From NCBI RefSeq assembly GCF_002278925.1, contig NZ_NCJH01000009.1, forward strand, positions 1 through 64,000: a stretch of 64,000 nt of DNA, written 5' to 3'. The notes beneath the pieces were generated by a model. That model was not told the origin of the DNA. It saw only the letters and a program-made list of their open reading frames with translations, and did no database searches. The translations under genes and the position numbers were made by a program. This DNA comes from Polaromonas sp. 39-63-25 (lineage in GTDB: Bacteria > Pseudomonadota > Gammaproteobacteria > Burkholderiales > Burkholderiaceae_C). The first letter of the stretch is position 1. The number at the start of each line of letters is the position of its first letter. Below are positions 1-8,397 of the stretch, piece by piece.

Positions 1-31
1 CCCAGACCATCGGGTCGCCTTTTCTTTGGTG

Positions 32-59
32 ACTTTCTTTTGGCGACGCAAAAGAAAGT
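32..59. repeat. Perfect 11-bp hairpin repeat at window edge
   Basis: The arms ACTTTCTTTTG (32-42) and CAAAAGAAAGT (49-59) are exact inverted repeats around a 6-nt loop (GCGACG). AT-rich hairpins of this kind recur between genes in many Burkholderiales genomes; that is recalled, not checked. The element sits downstream of the acyl-CoA dehydrogenase stop at 145. No T-run follows on the minus strand that would make it a classical terminator for that gene. There is no gene in 1-144. Confidence 0.6.
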
Positions 60-144
60 TACTTGCCGCCGGGCAACCCCCGGCTTGCTGGCAAACCACC
101 ACAACAGGGATCGGAGAAGGGTTCATCTCTTCAGCCAGCGCAGT

Positions 145-1314
145 TCAGAACGACCGCGGCAAGCCAAGTAAATGCTCCGCAACATACGAATAAATCAAAT
201 TCGTGGAAATCGGCGCCACCTGGTACAGCCGGGTCTCGCGGAACTTGCGTTCCACGTCGTATTCATTGGCAAACCCGAAACCACCATGCGTCTGCAGGCA
301 CACATTGGCCGCCTCCCACGAGGCTTTCGCGGCCAGATACTTCGCCATGTTGGCCTCTGCGCCGCAGGGCTTGCCGGCGTCGAACAGCTCACAGGCCTTG
401 AAGCGCATCAGGTTGGCGGCTTCGGTCTCGATGTAGGCGTCGGCAATCGGGAACTGCACGCCCTGGTTCTGGCCGATGGGGCGGTTGAACACCACGCGTT
501 CGCTGGCGTAGTTGCGCGCCTTGTCGACAAACCAGTAGGCGTCGCCAATACATTCGGCGGCAATCAGCGTGCGTTCGGCGTTCAGGCCGTCGAGGATGTA
601 CTTGAAACCCCTGCCTTCCTCGCCGATCAGGTTCTCCGCGGGAATTTCCAGGTTGTCGAAAAAGACTTCGTTCGTCTCGTGGTTGACCATGTTGGCAATC
701 GGCTGCACCGCCATGCCGTTCCCGATCGCGTCCTTGAGGTTGACGATGAAGATCGACATGCCTTCGGATTTTTTCTTCACCTCGGCCAGCGGTGTGGTGC
801 GGGCCAGCAGAATCATCAGGTCGGAATGCTGGATGCGCGAGATCCAGACCTTCTGGCCGTTGACGACGTACTTGTCGCCCTTCTTCACCGCGGTGGTCTT
901 GAGTTGTGTGGTGTCGGTGCCGGTGGTCGGCTCGGTCACGGCCATGGACTGCAGGCGCAGCTCGCCGCTGGCGATCCTGGGCAGGTACAGCTTTTTCTGC
1001 GCGTCCGAGCCGTGGCGCAGCAAGGTACCCATGTTGTACATCTGGCCGTGACAGGCACCGGCATTGCCGCCGGCGAAGTTGATCTCTTCCATGATGACCG
1101 AGGCTTCGGCCAGTCCCAGGCCCGAGCCGCCATATTCGGCCGGAATCAGCGCGGCCAGCCAGCCGGCTTCGGTCAGGGCATTGACAAAGGTTTCGGGGTA
1201 GCCGCGCTCGTGGTCGATTTTCTGCCAGTAGGCGGAATCAAACGATGCCAGCATGCCGCGCAGCGCTTCGCGCATGTCCTGGTAGGCGTCGGGGGTGGGG
1301 ATTTGTGTTTTCAT
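145..1314 (-). CDS. Acyl-CoA dehydrogenase family protein
   Basis: This 389-residue flavoprotein would oxidise an acyl-CoA to the 2-enoyl-CoA and pass electrons to ETF. I chose the ATG at 1314 (MKTQIPTP) over a TTG further upstream. The family signatures are present: AVTEPTTGTDTTQ near residues 125-137, VNGQKVWIS near 151-159 and a C-terminal GGFGFANEYDVERKFRE segment. The usual C-terminal catalytic Glu (the YEGT position) is replaced by YQVAP. A Glu in GLNAER (E247) sits where isovaleryl-CoA dehydrogenase carries its base. The gene follows the FAS1-like hydratase gene on the same strand, after a repeat-containing 148-bp gap. The substrate is unknown; a branched or C5 acyl-CoA would fit. Confidence 0.9.
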   Translation of the reverse strand: MKTQIPTPDAYQDMREALRGMLASFDSAYWQKIDHERGYPETFVNALTEAGWLAALIPAEYGGSGLGLAEASVIMEEINFAGGNAGACHGQMYNMGTLLRHGSDAQKKLYLPRIASGELRLQSMAVTEPTTGTDTTQLKTTAVKKGDKYVVNGQKVWISRIQHSDLMILLARTTPLAEVKKKSEGMSIFIVNLKDAIGNGMAVQPIANMVNHETNEVFFDNLEIPAENLIGEEGRGFKYILDGLNAERTLIAAECIGDAYWFVDKARNYASERVVFNRPIGQNQGVQFPIADAYIETEAANLMRFKACELFDAGKPCGAEANMAKYLAAKASWEAANVCLQTHGGFGFANEYDVERKFRETRLYQVAPISTNLIYSYVAEHLLGLPRSF

Positions 1315-1347
1315 GAGAGGTTTTTGTGGATAACTTTGCAAATGGAT

Positions 1348-1435
1348 GTCATTGCGGGCCTGACCCGCAATCCATGCTGGCGAACCTGCAGCGGTAGTCA
1401 GTGAGGCATGGATCCCGGATCAGGTCCGGGATGAC
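1348..1435. repeat. REPIN-like inverted pair of REP hairpins
   Basis: Two 30-nt units face each other. Unit one (1348-1377) is GTC, then the arms ATTGCGGG/CCCGCAAT around CCTGA, then CCATGC. Unit two (1406-1435) is the reverse orientation: GCATGG, the arms ATCCCGGA/TCCGGGAT around TCAGG, then GAC. Both have 8-bp arms, a 5-nt loop and the same flanks, which is the REP doublet (REPIN) arrangement. A single unit of the same type lies at 60829-60858. No RAYT transposase gene is in this window. Confidence 0.75.
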
Positions 1436-1462
1436 AGGCGTGCGAACGATATTTCTCCAGCC

Positions 1463-2344
1463 TCAAACCAGCGTCGCCGTGGCCTGCATGGTGAGCCAGC
1501 CTTCGTGGTCTTCGGTCCAGAGCTGCACGGTCTTGCCGTCCGCTGAGGGTGTACCGTGGATCCTGAAAGGCCACAGGTCAAACACCGGACGCACGGCACG
1601 AAACTCGAACTTCAGCAGGCGGGCGCCCGGCATGTGTTTGCGCACCAGTTCCGCCAGCAGCGTGGCAATCAGCGGGCCATGCACGATGAGGCCGGGGTAG
1701 CCCTCGACTTCCGTGACGTAGCGCCGGTCGTAGTGGATGCGGTGGCCGTTGAAGGTCAGCGCCGAATAACGGAACAGCAACACGTCGTCGGGTGTAACGG
1801 TTTCCGTCCACGCCGCCTCTTTGGCGGCCGGCTGTGGCGGCGGCACCGGATCACCAGGCTGCGGGTTGGCGCGGTAAACGATGTCGTGTTCTTCGCTGAG
1901 GGTCAGGCCCTGCGCGTTGTGGATCTCGTGGCGGACCAGCACAAACACCAGGTCACCGGTGCGCCCGGCCTTGTGGGTGACCGACTCGATGCGCGAAACC
2001 CGTTTAACCACATCGCCGACCTGCAGCATCTGCTGGTGCCAGTGCAGCCGGCCCCCGGCCCACATGCGGCGCGGCAGGGGCACGGGCGGCAGGAAGCCGC
2101 CGCGCCGGGCGTGCCCGTCGGGCCCGATCTCGGACCGGCGCGGCTGCGGCAAAAAGTACAGCCAGTGCCACAGCGGCGGCACGGCCGTGCCGGCCACCGG
2201 CGGCGGGTCCTCGCGGTCCAGCGTGGCCGACAGCCCGCGCAGCGGCGCGGCCGTGATGTCGTCCACCAGGGTTTCGGTACAGCCAACCCAGCTTTGCAGG
2301 TGGGCCAGCGTGGCGGCGTCTATCGTGCGAATGTCGGGCGTCAT
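1463..2344 (-). CDS. FAS1-like/MaoC-type dehydratase (mesaconyl-C4-CoA hydratase-like)
   Basis: This 293-residue protein resembles the double-hotdog FAS1-like dehydratases that include mesaconyl-C4-CoA/itaconyl-CoA hydratases. The N-terminal half carries the PLWHWLYFLP and GGFLPPVPLPRRMWAGGRL segments typical of this group. The C-terminal half has a MaoC-like pattern with FNGHRIHYDRRY and YPGLIVHGPL, where the Asp/His hydratase residues are expected. The start at 2344 (MTPDIRTI) was preferred over an upstream extension. It is the first gene of a minus-strand pair with the acyl-CoA dehydrogenase and is divergent from the LysR gene. It probably hydrates an unsaturated C4-C5 CoA ester; the exact substrate is an inference. 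Confidence 0.8.
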   Translation of the reverse strand: MTPDIRTIDAATLAHLQSWVGCTETLVDDITAAPLRGLSATLDREDPPPVAGTAVPPLWHWLYFLPQPRRSEIGPDGHARRGGFLPPVPLPRRMWAGGRLHWHQQMLQVGDVVKRVSRIESVTHKAGRTGDLVFVLVRHEIHNAQGLTLSEEHDIVYRANPQPGDPVPPPQPAAKEAAWTETVTPDDVLLFRYSALTFNGHRIHYDRRYVTEVEGYPGLIVHGPLIATLLAELVRKHMPGARLLKFEFRAVRPVFDLWPFRIHGTPSADGKTVQLWTEDHEGWLTMQATATLV

Positions 2345-2453
2345 GGTTTCAGATGGTCGCGCAGTGCGGCGCAGAAAGCAATCAGCCATTTCAACAGCCA
2401 GCCTTCGCTAAATCCGAAGCCTTGTATGCCCACAGGCCCCCCGTTTTTGCCAT

Positions 2454-2466
2454 TTTCCATTGGAAA
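2454..2466. promoter_or_regulatory. Candidate LysR box between divergent genes
   Basis: TTTCCA-T-TGGAAA is a perfect 6-bp inverted repeat around one base and fits the LysR-type T-N11-A pattern. It lies about 61 bp upstream of the LysR start and about 110 bp from the hydratase start. That is a usual place for an autoregulatory, co-inducer-responsive site. The assignment rests on position and symmetry only. Confidence 0.45.
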
Positions 2467-2527
2467 CAGCCCGGGACAAGGCTTCATCGAAACGGAAGGC
2501 TTGTCTGACTTGCGGTAGCATGCTGTC

Positions 2528-3427
2528 ATGCAATTCGACCTGACGGACCTGCGGCTTTTTGTGGCGACCGCCGACGAAGGCAACATGACCCGCGCCGCCG
2601 AACGCCAGCACCTCTCACTGGCGGCGGCGAGCGCGCGCATCAAGTCGCTTGAGGCCCAGTCGGGCCTGAGCCTGCTCTACCGCGAGGCACGCGGTGTGCG
2701 CCTGACCCCGCCTGGCGAGGCCTTCCTGTTCCACGCACGCGGGGTGCTGCGGCAAGCCGAGCAACTGCGCACCGACCTGCAGGAATACGGCGGCGGCTTG
2801 CGCGGTCATTTGCGGGTGTTTGCCAACACCACCGCGGTGACGGACTTTTTGCCGGAGATCCTGCCGGGCTTTCTGGCGGACAACCCGAAAATCAACATCG
2901 ACCTGCAGGAAAAACCCAATCCCGAGATTGCGCGCGGTGTGCTCGACGGCCGCGCCGACATCGGCATCGTGGCCGGCCAGGTGGACACGCTGGGGCTGGA
3001 GGCGATTCACTTCAGCACCGACCGGCTGGTGCTGGCCACGGCCAGAAACCACCGCTTTGCGCGCCGCAAGAAAATTGCCTTTGCCGAAACGCTGGACGAG
3101 GACGCTGTGGGCATGCAGTCGGGCAGCACGCTGCAGACTTTCCTGGCGCAGGTGGTCGAGCGCCTGGGCAAGCCGCAGAAACTGCGCATCCAGCTCTCGA
3201 GCTTTGACGCGATGTGCCGCATGATAGGTGCGGGCGTGGGTGTCGGCATCGTTCCGGAATCGGCCGCGCGGCGCAACCAGGAGGCCGTGGGCATCGCGCT
3301 GGTGGAACTGCTGGACCCCTGGAGCGTGCGCGAGCGCTACATCCTGGTGCGCAAGCGCGATGCGTTGCCGCGTTATGCCGAGTCGCTGATCGAGACGCTG
3401 AGCGCGCACTACCGCGACCAGGCTTGA
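2528..3427 (+). CDS. LysR-family transcriptional regulator
   Basis: This is a 299-residue protein of normal family length. An N-terminal winged HTH (roughly residues 1-60, DLRLFVATADEGNMTRAAE then LSLAAASARIKSLEA) is followed by a periplasmic-binding-like effector domain (from about 90). It is divergent from the hydratase/acyl-CoA dehydrogenase pair and tail-to-tail with the crotonase gene, which ends 10 bp after it. It most likely controls the neighbouring CoA-ester genes. The effector is unknown. Confidence 0.93.
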   Translation: MQFDLTDLRLFVATADEGNMTRAAERQHLSLAAASARIKSLEAQSGLSLLYREARGVRLTPPGEAFLFHARGVLRQAEQLRTDLQEYGGGLRGHLRVFANTTAVTDFLPEILPGFLADNPKINIDLQEKPNPEIARGVLDGRADIGIVAGQVDTLGLEAIHFSTDRLVLATARNHRFARRKKIAFAETLDEDAVGMQSGSTLQTFLAQVVERLGKPQKLRIQLSSFDAMCRMIGAGVGVGIVPESAARRNQEAVGIALVELLDPWSVRERYILVRKRDALPRYAESLIETLSAHYRDQA

Positions 3428-3436
3428 AAGCGTCTC

Positions 3437-4213
3437 CTAGGAACCTTTCCAGACCGGGCTTCTTTTCGCCACAAACGCCGACACACCCTCGCGAAAATCG
3501 TCACTGCCGTAACAGCGGCGGATCAGGTCCGCGTCGGAAGGCAACCCATGGCTGACCAGCCGGCGCAGGCCTTCCTTGCTGACCCGCTGGGTCACCGGCG
3601 CCAGGGCGGCCAGGCGTTCGCACAGACTCGCCAGCACCGCATCGATCTCGCCAGCCTCGCTGATCTGGGTGAGAAACCCGCAGGCCAGCGCCTCGTCGGC
3701 CGTCAACACCTCGGCCAGCATCAGCATGCGTTTGACGCGGGGAATGCCGAACACGGCGCTGAGCCGCGCCAGATTCGCCACCGACAGGCAGTTGCCCAGG
3801 GTTCGGGCAATCGGCACGCCAAAACGCGAACCGGGTGTGGCGATGCGGAAGTCGCAGGCCGTGGCGATCGCCAGGCCGCCGCCTATGGTCCAGCCTTCAA
3901 TGGCGGCGACCGTCGGCATGGGCAGCGACTCCAGCCGGGCAATGCATTCGTCAATCTGCTGCTCATAGGCCACGCCGTCCTCGCCGCTGTCGAAAGTGGT
4001 GAACTGCTCGATGTCGGTGCCGGCCACAAAGGCCTGGCCGCCGGCACCGCGAAAGGTCACCACGCGCACCGAGGTCTCGGCGGCCAGCTGCTCACAGATC
4101 TGGTTGAGCCGTTCGTACATGGCCCAGGTCATGGCGTTGCGCGCCGCGGGACGGTCAAACACCACCGAGGCCACACCCCCGCTGATGCTCAGGTGGACGG
4201 CGCCTTCACTCAT
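3437..4213 (-). CDS. Enoyl-CoA hydratase/isomerase (crotonase) family protein
   Basis: This 258-residue crotonase-fold protein ends a minus-strand operon. Its ATG overlaps the stop of the CaiB gene by 4 bp. The oxyanion-hole elements FVAGTDIEQF and GGGLAIATACDF are visible. The two glutamates used by classical hydratases are not. The residue after the GGG turn is Leu-Ala instead of Cys-Glu, and the later Pro-Glu is Pro-Ile (GVPIARTLG). It is therefore probably not a standard 2-enoyl-CoA hydratase; an isomerase, lyase, dehalogenase or hydrolase variant would fit better. It has no signal peptide and should be cytoplasmic. Confidence 0.85.
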   Translation of the reverse strand: MSEGAVHLSISGGVASVVFDRPAARNAMTWAMYERLNQICEQLAAETSVRVVTFRGAGGQAFVAGTDIEQFTTFDSGEDGVAYEQQIDECIARLESLPMPTVAAIEGWTIGGGLAIATACDFRIATPGSRFGVPIARTLGNCLSVANLARLSAVFGIPRVKRMLMLAEVLTADEALACGFLTQISEAGEIDAVLASLCERLAALAPVTQRVSKEGLRRLVSHGLPSDADLIRRCYGSDDFREGVSAFVAKRSPVWKGS

Positions 4214-5457
4214 GCTGCAAAAGCCCCCTGCTCGCCGAGCCGGACCTGCGCCTCGGCGTCGATGCCCAGTTCAGCCAGCACCTCGGCCGTGTGTTCGCCC
4301 AGGCGCGGCGGATGGCGGCGCACCTGCTGAGGCGTGCCGGACATCTTGACTGCGAAGCCGATGTTGGGCACCTTGCCTTCCACCGGGTGGTCGATCTCCA
4401 TGCGCATCTCGCGCGCCTTCGCATGCTCGCTGCCAAAGGCTTCGGGATAAGTCAGGATGGGGCCGGCGGGGATGCCGGCCTCCAGAAAGGTGCTGACCCA
4501 GTAATCCTTGGGCTGGAGGCGGAAGGATTTCTCCAGCTCCACTTCCAGCGCATGCCGGTTCGCCAGGCGCAACGAGATGGTGGAAAAGCGTTCGTCGGCC
4601 AGCAGTTCCTCGCGACCCATGAGCTTGCACAGCTGCAGCCACAGCTTCTGGTTGTTCGCGCCCATCACGAAGTAGCCGTCCGAGCAGGCCATCGCCTGGT
4701 AAGGCGCGGTCATCTTGTTCGAGGTGCCCAGCGGTTCGGGCTCCTTGCCCGTGCCCCAGTAGTCGCAGATGTCCCAGACCGAAAAGGCCAGCGCCGAATC
4801 GAACAGAGAGGCATCCACATGCTGGCCCTGGCCGCTGGCTTTGGCGCCGATGTAGGCCGACAGCGTGGCATACACCGCGAACAGCGCGCAGCCGATGTCG
4901 GCCACCGGCACACCGGCTTTTACCGGCGGCCCGCCGGGATAACCGGTAACGCTCATCACGCCGGACATGGCCTGCGCCATCAGATCGAACCCCGGCCGGT
5001 CGGCCCAGGGACCGGTCTGGCCGAAGCCCGAGATGCTGGTGTAGACCAGACGCGGGTTGATTTCCTTGAGCACCTCGTAACCCAGGCCCAGCTTCTTCAT
5101 TGCGCCGGGGCGGTAGTTCTCCAGCAGGATGTCGGCATCTTTCACCAGCCGCAGCAGCAAGGCCCTGCCCGCCTCCGACTTGAGGTTGAGCGCGACGCTG
5201 CGCTTGTTGCGGTTCATGTTCAGGAAGCCCAGCGAATCGGGACCCTTCATCTTGAAGCCCATGGCGCCGCGCGTCTGGTCGCCGCTGCCCGGCGGCTCGA
5301 TCTTGATGACGTCGGCCCCCATGTCCGCCAGCAGCATGCAGGCGTAGGGACCGGCCATGACCTGGCTGATATCGAGCACGCGGACGCCGGCCAGCGGCAG
5401 CGGCCGCCCGCCTGCAGCGCGTTTTCCTGGGTCTTGCGTCAAAACATCGCTCCTCAA
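4210..5457 (-). CDS. CaiB/BaiF (class III) CoA-transferase
   Basis: This 415-residue protein has the class III CoA-transferase fold: LAGVRVLDISQVMAGPYACMLLADMGADVIKIEPP near the N-terminus, then NRNKRSVALNLKS and YTSISGFGQTGPWADRPGFD. The Asp in GVPVADIGCAL fits the catalytic Asp that forms the acyl-enzyme anhydride. It would activate an imported carboxylate by transferring CoA from a donor such as succinyl-CoA. It overlaps the TRAP permease gene upstream and the crotonase gene downstream by 4 bp each, so the three are probably translationally coupled. Confidence 0.92.
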   Translation of the reverse strand: MRSDVLTQDPGKRAAGGRPLPLAGVRVLDISQVMAGPYACMLLADMGADVIKIEPPGSGDQTRGAMGFKMKGPDSLGFLNMNRNKRSVALNLKSEAGRALLLRLVKDADILLENYRPGAMKKLGLGYEVLKEINPRLVYTSISGFGQTGPWADRPGFDLMAQAMSGVMSVTGYPGGPPVKAGVPVADIGCALFAVYATLSAYIGAKASGQGQHVDASLFDSALAFSVWDICDYWGTGKEPEPLGTSNKMTAPYQAMACSDGYFVMGANNQKLWLQLCKLMGREELLADERFSTISLRLANRHALEVELEKSFRLQPKDYWVSTFLEAGIPAGPILTYPEAFGSEHAKAREMRMEIDHPVEGKVPNIGFAVKMSGTPQQVRRHPPRLGEHTAEVLAELGIDAEAQVRLGEQGAFAA

Positions 5458-6740
5458 CGGTAGAACAGCTCGACCAGGCCCAGGCCCGTCACCGGCACAT
5501 AGGTCACCAGTATCAACACGGCCACCAGCACGCCAATGAACCAGATGTTGACCTTGCTGACATCCCAGACCGAGGCCTTGGCAATCGAGCTGGCCACCAT
5601 CAGCACACTGGCGACCGGCGGCGTCTGCTGCCCGATGCCCAGGTTGATGGTGACAATCAGGCCGAAATGCACGGGATCAATGCCCACGGAGCGGACCAGG
5701 GGCATCACGATGGGAATCACCAGAATGATGGCCGCGGCTGAATGCAGGAACATGCCGAGGAACAGGAAGAGCACGTTGAGCAGCGCCAGCACCACCCACT
5801 TGTTGGAAGTGAAGTCCGACACCGCCTTGGCCAGGGCCTGTGGCGCCTGCACTTCGGTCAGGTAGGTGCCCAGCAAGGCACTGGTGGCCACCAGCAGCAT
5901 CACCACGGCGGTCTGCACGCCGCCCTCCATGACAGCCGCGCGCAGATGCTTGAGGTCCAGCTCCCGGTACACCACCAGCCCGATGAACAGTGCCGCAATC
6001 ACGGCCAGCGCCGCACCTTCGGTGGCCGTGACCACACCGCCAAAGATGCCGCCCAGGATGATGATGGGCAGTGCAAAAGCCCAGAGCGCCTCGCGCCCGG
6101 TTTTGGCGACCCGCTTGATGGAGAACGCATCTTCGCGCGGCAGGTTGTAGCGGCGCGCCAGAAAACTGGCCATGCCCATCAGGCCGGCGGCACCGATCAG
6201 GCCCGGCACGATGCCGGCGACAAACATCTGCACGACGGAGGTTTCCGCCATCACGGCGTACAGGATCATGGGGATGGACGGCGGAATGATGACGGCCAGC
6301 GTGGCCGACGACGACATCACAGCAGCGGCAAAAGGCGCGGGGTAGCCCTTCTCTTTCATGCCCGGTATCAGGATGGAGCCGAGCGCAGCAACATCGGCCA
6401 CTGCAGAACCGGAGATTTCCGCGAAAAAAAGCGAAGCGCCGATGGACACATGCGAGAGACCACCCCGCACCCAGCCGAACAGTGCCGACGCGAAGGCAAC
6501 CAGGCGCTGCGAAATGCCCGAGGCGTTCATGATGGCGCCGGCCAGAATGAAAAGGGGAATGGCCAGCAGCGGGAAATTGGTCGCCCCGTTGTACACCACC
6601 AGCGCCACATTGGGCAGCGAATCGAGGCCATGGCTTGTCAGCATGGCGATCACTGCCACGATGCCCAGCGACACGGCAATGGGAATGTTGAGCAACACCA
6701 GCGCCAGCACGGCACCGAACAGGATCAGCATGATGGTCAT
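5454..6740 (-). CDS. dctM: TRAP transporter large permease (DctM family)
   Basis: This is a 428-residue hydrophobic protein of usual DctM length with about 12 predicted membrane segments and the conserved IPLFILAGAIMNASGIS and GSAVADVAALGSILIP regions. It forms the sodium-coupled channel of a TRAP uptake system with the DctQ protein (5 bp away) and the DctP receptor. The stop overlaps the CaiB start by 4 bp, tying uptake to CoA activation of the substrate. Confidence 0.94.
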   Translation of the reverse strand: MTIMLILFGAVLALVLLNIPIAVSLGIVAVIAMLTSHGLDSLPNVALVVYNGATNFPLLAIPLFILAGAIMNASGISQRLVAFASALFGWVRGGLSHVSIGASLFFAEISGSAVADVAALGSILIPGMKEKGYPAPFAAAVMSSSATLAVIIPPSIPMILYAVMAETSVVQMFVAGIVPGLIGAAGLMGMASFLARRYNLPREDAFSIKRVAKTGREALWAFALPIIILGGIFGGVVTATEGAALAVIAALFIGLVVYRELDLKHLRAAVMEGGVQTAVVMLLVATSALLGTYLTEVQAPQALAKAVSDFTSNKWVVLALLNVLFLFLGMFLHSAAAIILVIPIVMPLVRSVGIDPVHFGLIVTINLGIGQQTPPVASVLMVASSIAKASVWDVSKVNIWFIGVLVAVLILVTYVPVTGLGLVELFYR

Positions 6741-6745
6741 GGTTT

Positions 6746-7300
6746 TTATTCCGTGCTTTGCATTTCGGAGACGGGGACGGCAGCCGGCGGATGGGCTGCA
6801 GGCCGTTCAGCGATCAGGTCGACCAGAAACATGACTTCGGCAACCAGAATCAGCGCCGAGGTGAGGGGGATGACGGACTGCACGAAATTCATCGGCACCC
6901 ACGGCAGGCTCACCAGCGCATCGCCCGCCAGGGCCGGCATGATGGTCAGACCGACCCAGCCCAGCAGCGCGAAAAACAGGATCACCAGGATCTGGCCCAA
7001 GATGCTGACCACGCGCTTGACCGCGGGTGGAAACTGGTCCACCACCTCGGGGCAGCCGATATGCGCGCGTTTGACCGAGGCCAGTGCCGACCCGTAAAAC
7101 GTGAGCCAGGCCAGCAGCACCGAGGCAACCTCGTCGTACCAGACCAGGGAGTGCCCGACCATCCGGAACACAATGCCCAGCGTGACCTCCACGGCCAGGG
7201 CAATCACGAGAAACATCACGACCCACTCGAGAAGCAGGCCATAACGGTTCCGGAAGCGATGCATCGCGCCGCCGGGAGCCAGTGCCGAAGAGTTTTGCAT
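6746..7300 (-). CDS. dctQ: TRAP transporter small permease (DctQ family)
   Basis: This 184-residue membrane protein has four apparent transmembrane helices. It carries the family pattern LVWYDEVASVLLAWLTFYGSALA near residues 55-80 and AHIGCPEVVDQFP after it. It pairs with the large permease encoded 5 bp downstream and is preceded by the receptor gene 12 bp upstream, the normal P-Q-M order. Confidence 0.93.
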   Translation of the reverse strand: MQNSSALAPGGAMHRFRNRYGLLLEWVVMFLVIALAVEVTLGIVFRMVGHSLVWYDEVASVLLAWLTFYGSALASVKRAHIGCPEVVDQFPPAVKRVVSILGQILVILFFALLGWVGLTIMPALAGDALVSLPWVPMNFVQSVIPLTSALILVAEVMFLVDLIAERPAAHPPAAVPVSEMQSTE

Positions 7301-7312
7301 CAGGAACCGCCC

Positions 7313-8311
7313 TTATTTGCCGAGTGCGACGGCTTTGTCGATCAGCGGTTTGGCGCCAGAGACATCCTTGCCAAATTCTTCATAAATCGCCTTGCTGGCG
7401 GCGATGAAGGCGTCCTTGTCGACTTCGTTGACCTGGATGCCGCTTTGCTTCAGCTTGGCGAGCAGGTCCGTGTCGTCCTTGGCAGCGGTGGCATGGACAA
7501 AAGCCTGTGTTTCGCGGGCCGTGTCTTCCAGCACCTTGCGCACATCGGCCGGCAAGGTGTTGTAGCGGCGCGAGCCGACGGTCAGGTAGGCCGGCGTATA
7601 GACATGGCCGGACAGCGAGAGGAACTTCTGCACTTCATGCAGTTTGGCCGAGTAGATCTGGGTGAACGGGTTTTCCTGCCCGTCCATCACGCCGGTCTGC
7701 AGCGCAGTGAACAGCTCCGAGAACTTCATCGGGCTGGGATTCGCACCGTAGTCCTGGAACATTTTCACCCGCCATTTGCCCTCAGGCACACGCAGCTTGA
7801 TCCCCTTGAGGTCGTCCGGTCCCTTGATGGGCTTTTTGTTGTTGGTGATGTGGCGGTAGCCGTTTTCCCAGACGGCCAGAACCTTCAGGCCCTTTTTCTC
7901 GGTTTCCGGTGCGATGCTGGGCCAGAACACGTCTTTCTCGATGCGGATCATGTGCGCCCTGTCCTTGACGATATAGGGCATTTCGAAAATGCCGAACAGG
8001 TCCACCTCGGAGGTCATCACGGTCGACGGCAGGGCCATGTCGATGGTGCCGAGCTTGAGCTTCTGGATCATCTCCTTGTCACCGCCGAGTTGGCTGGAGC
8101 CAAAGGTCACGACCTTGACCTTGCCGGCAAGTTTGGCGTTCACGCGTTTGGCGTACTCGTCGGCACTGAGCTGGAACAGCGAGCCAGGCTCGCCGACATG
8201 GCCGAGCTTGAGCTCGACCGCCTGTGCCAGCACGGCGCCATGCAGGGCCAGTGCTGCGCTTGCAACAAGCAGGGATCGGCGGGTGGCCGCAGAAAATGTG
8301 AACGCTTTCAT
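7313..8311 (-). CDS. dctP: TRAP transporter substrate-binding protein (DctP family)
   Basis: This is a 332-residue periplasmic receptor. I chose the ATG at 8311 because a clear AAGGAG ribosome site lies 6-11 bases upstream and a signal peptide follows (MKAFTFSAATRRSLLVAS..., cleavage near AVLAQA). The DctP features are present: GSSQLGGDKEMIQKLKLGTID, LKGIKLRVP with the carboxylate-binding Arg, and ALQTGVMDGQENP. The ligand should be an organic acid, given the CoA-transferase and aminotransferase neighbours; its identity is not visible. Confidence 0.94.
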   Translation of the reverse strand: MKAFTFSAATRRSLLVASAALALHGAVLAQAVELKLGHVGEPGSLFQLSADEYAKRVNAKLAGKVKVVTFGSSQLGGDKEMIQKLKLGTIDMALPSTVMTSEVDLFGIFEMPYIVKDRAHMIRIEKDVFWPSIAPETEKKGLKVLAVWENGYRHITNNKKPIKGPDDLKGIKLRVPEGKWRVKMFQDYGANPSPMKFSELFTALQTGVMDGQENPFTQIYSAKLHEVQKFLSLSGHVYTPAYLTVGSRRYNTLPADVRKVLEDTARETQAFVHATAAKDDTDLLAKLKQSGIQVNEVDKDAFIAASKAIYEEFGKDVSGAKPLIDKAVALGK

Positions 8312-8397
8312 GATGTCTCCTTTTATTGCTATGGATGTCCGTGGCTTGCAACAGACCACACGGCCGGACAGCGTGTGGCGGAAAAAAAGATGTCGGG

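Noticed and set aside
8356-8378. Hairpin CCACACG-N9-CGTGTGG near the aminotransferase stop, considered as a terminator
   Set aside because: The adjacent run of seven A/T precedes the stem in the transcribed direction of the minus-strand genes, so it cannot work as an intrinsic terminator. It might be an operator, but there is no second copy.
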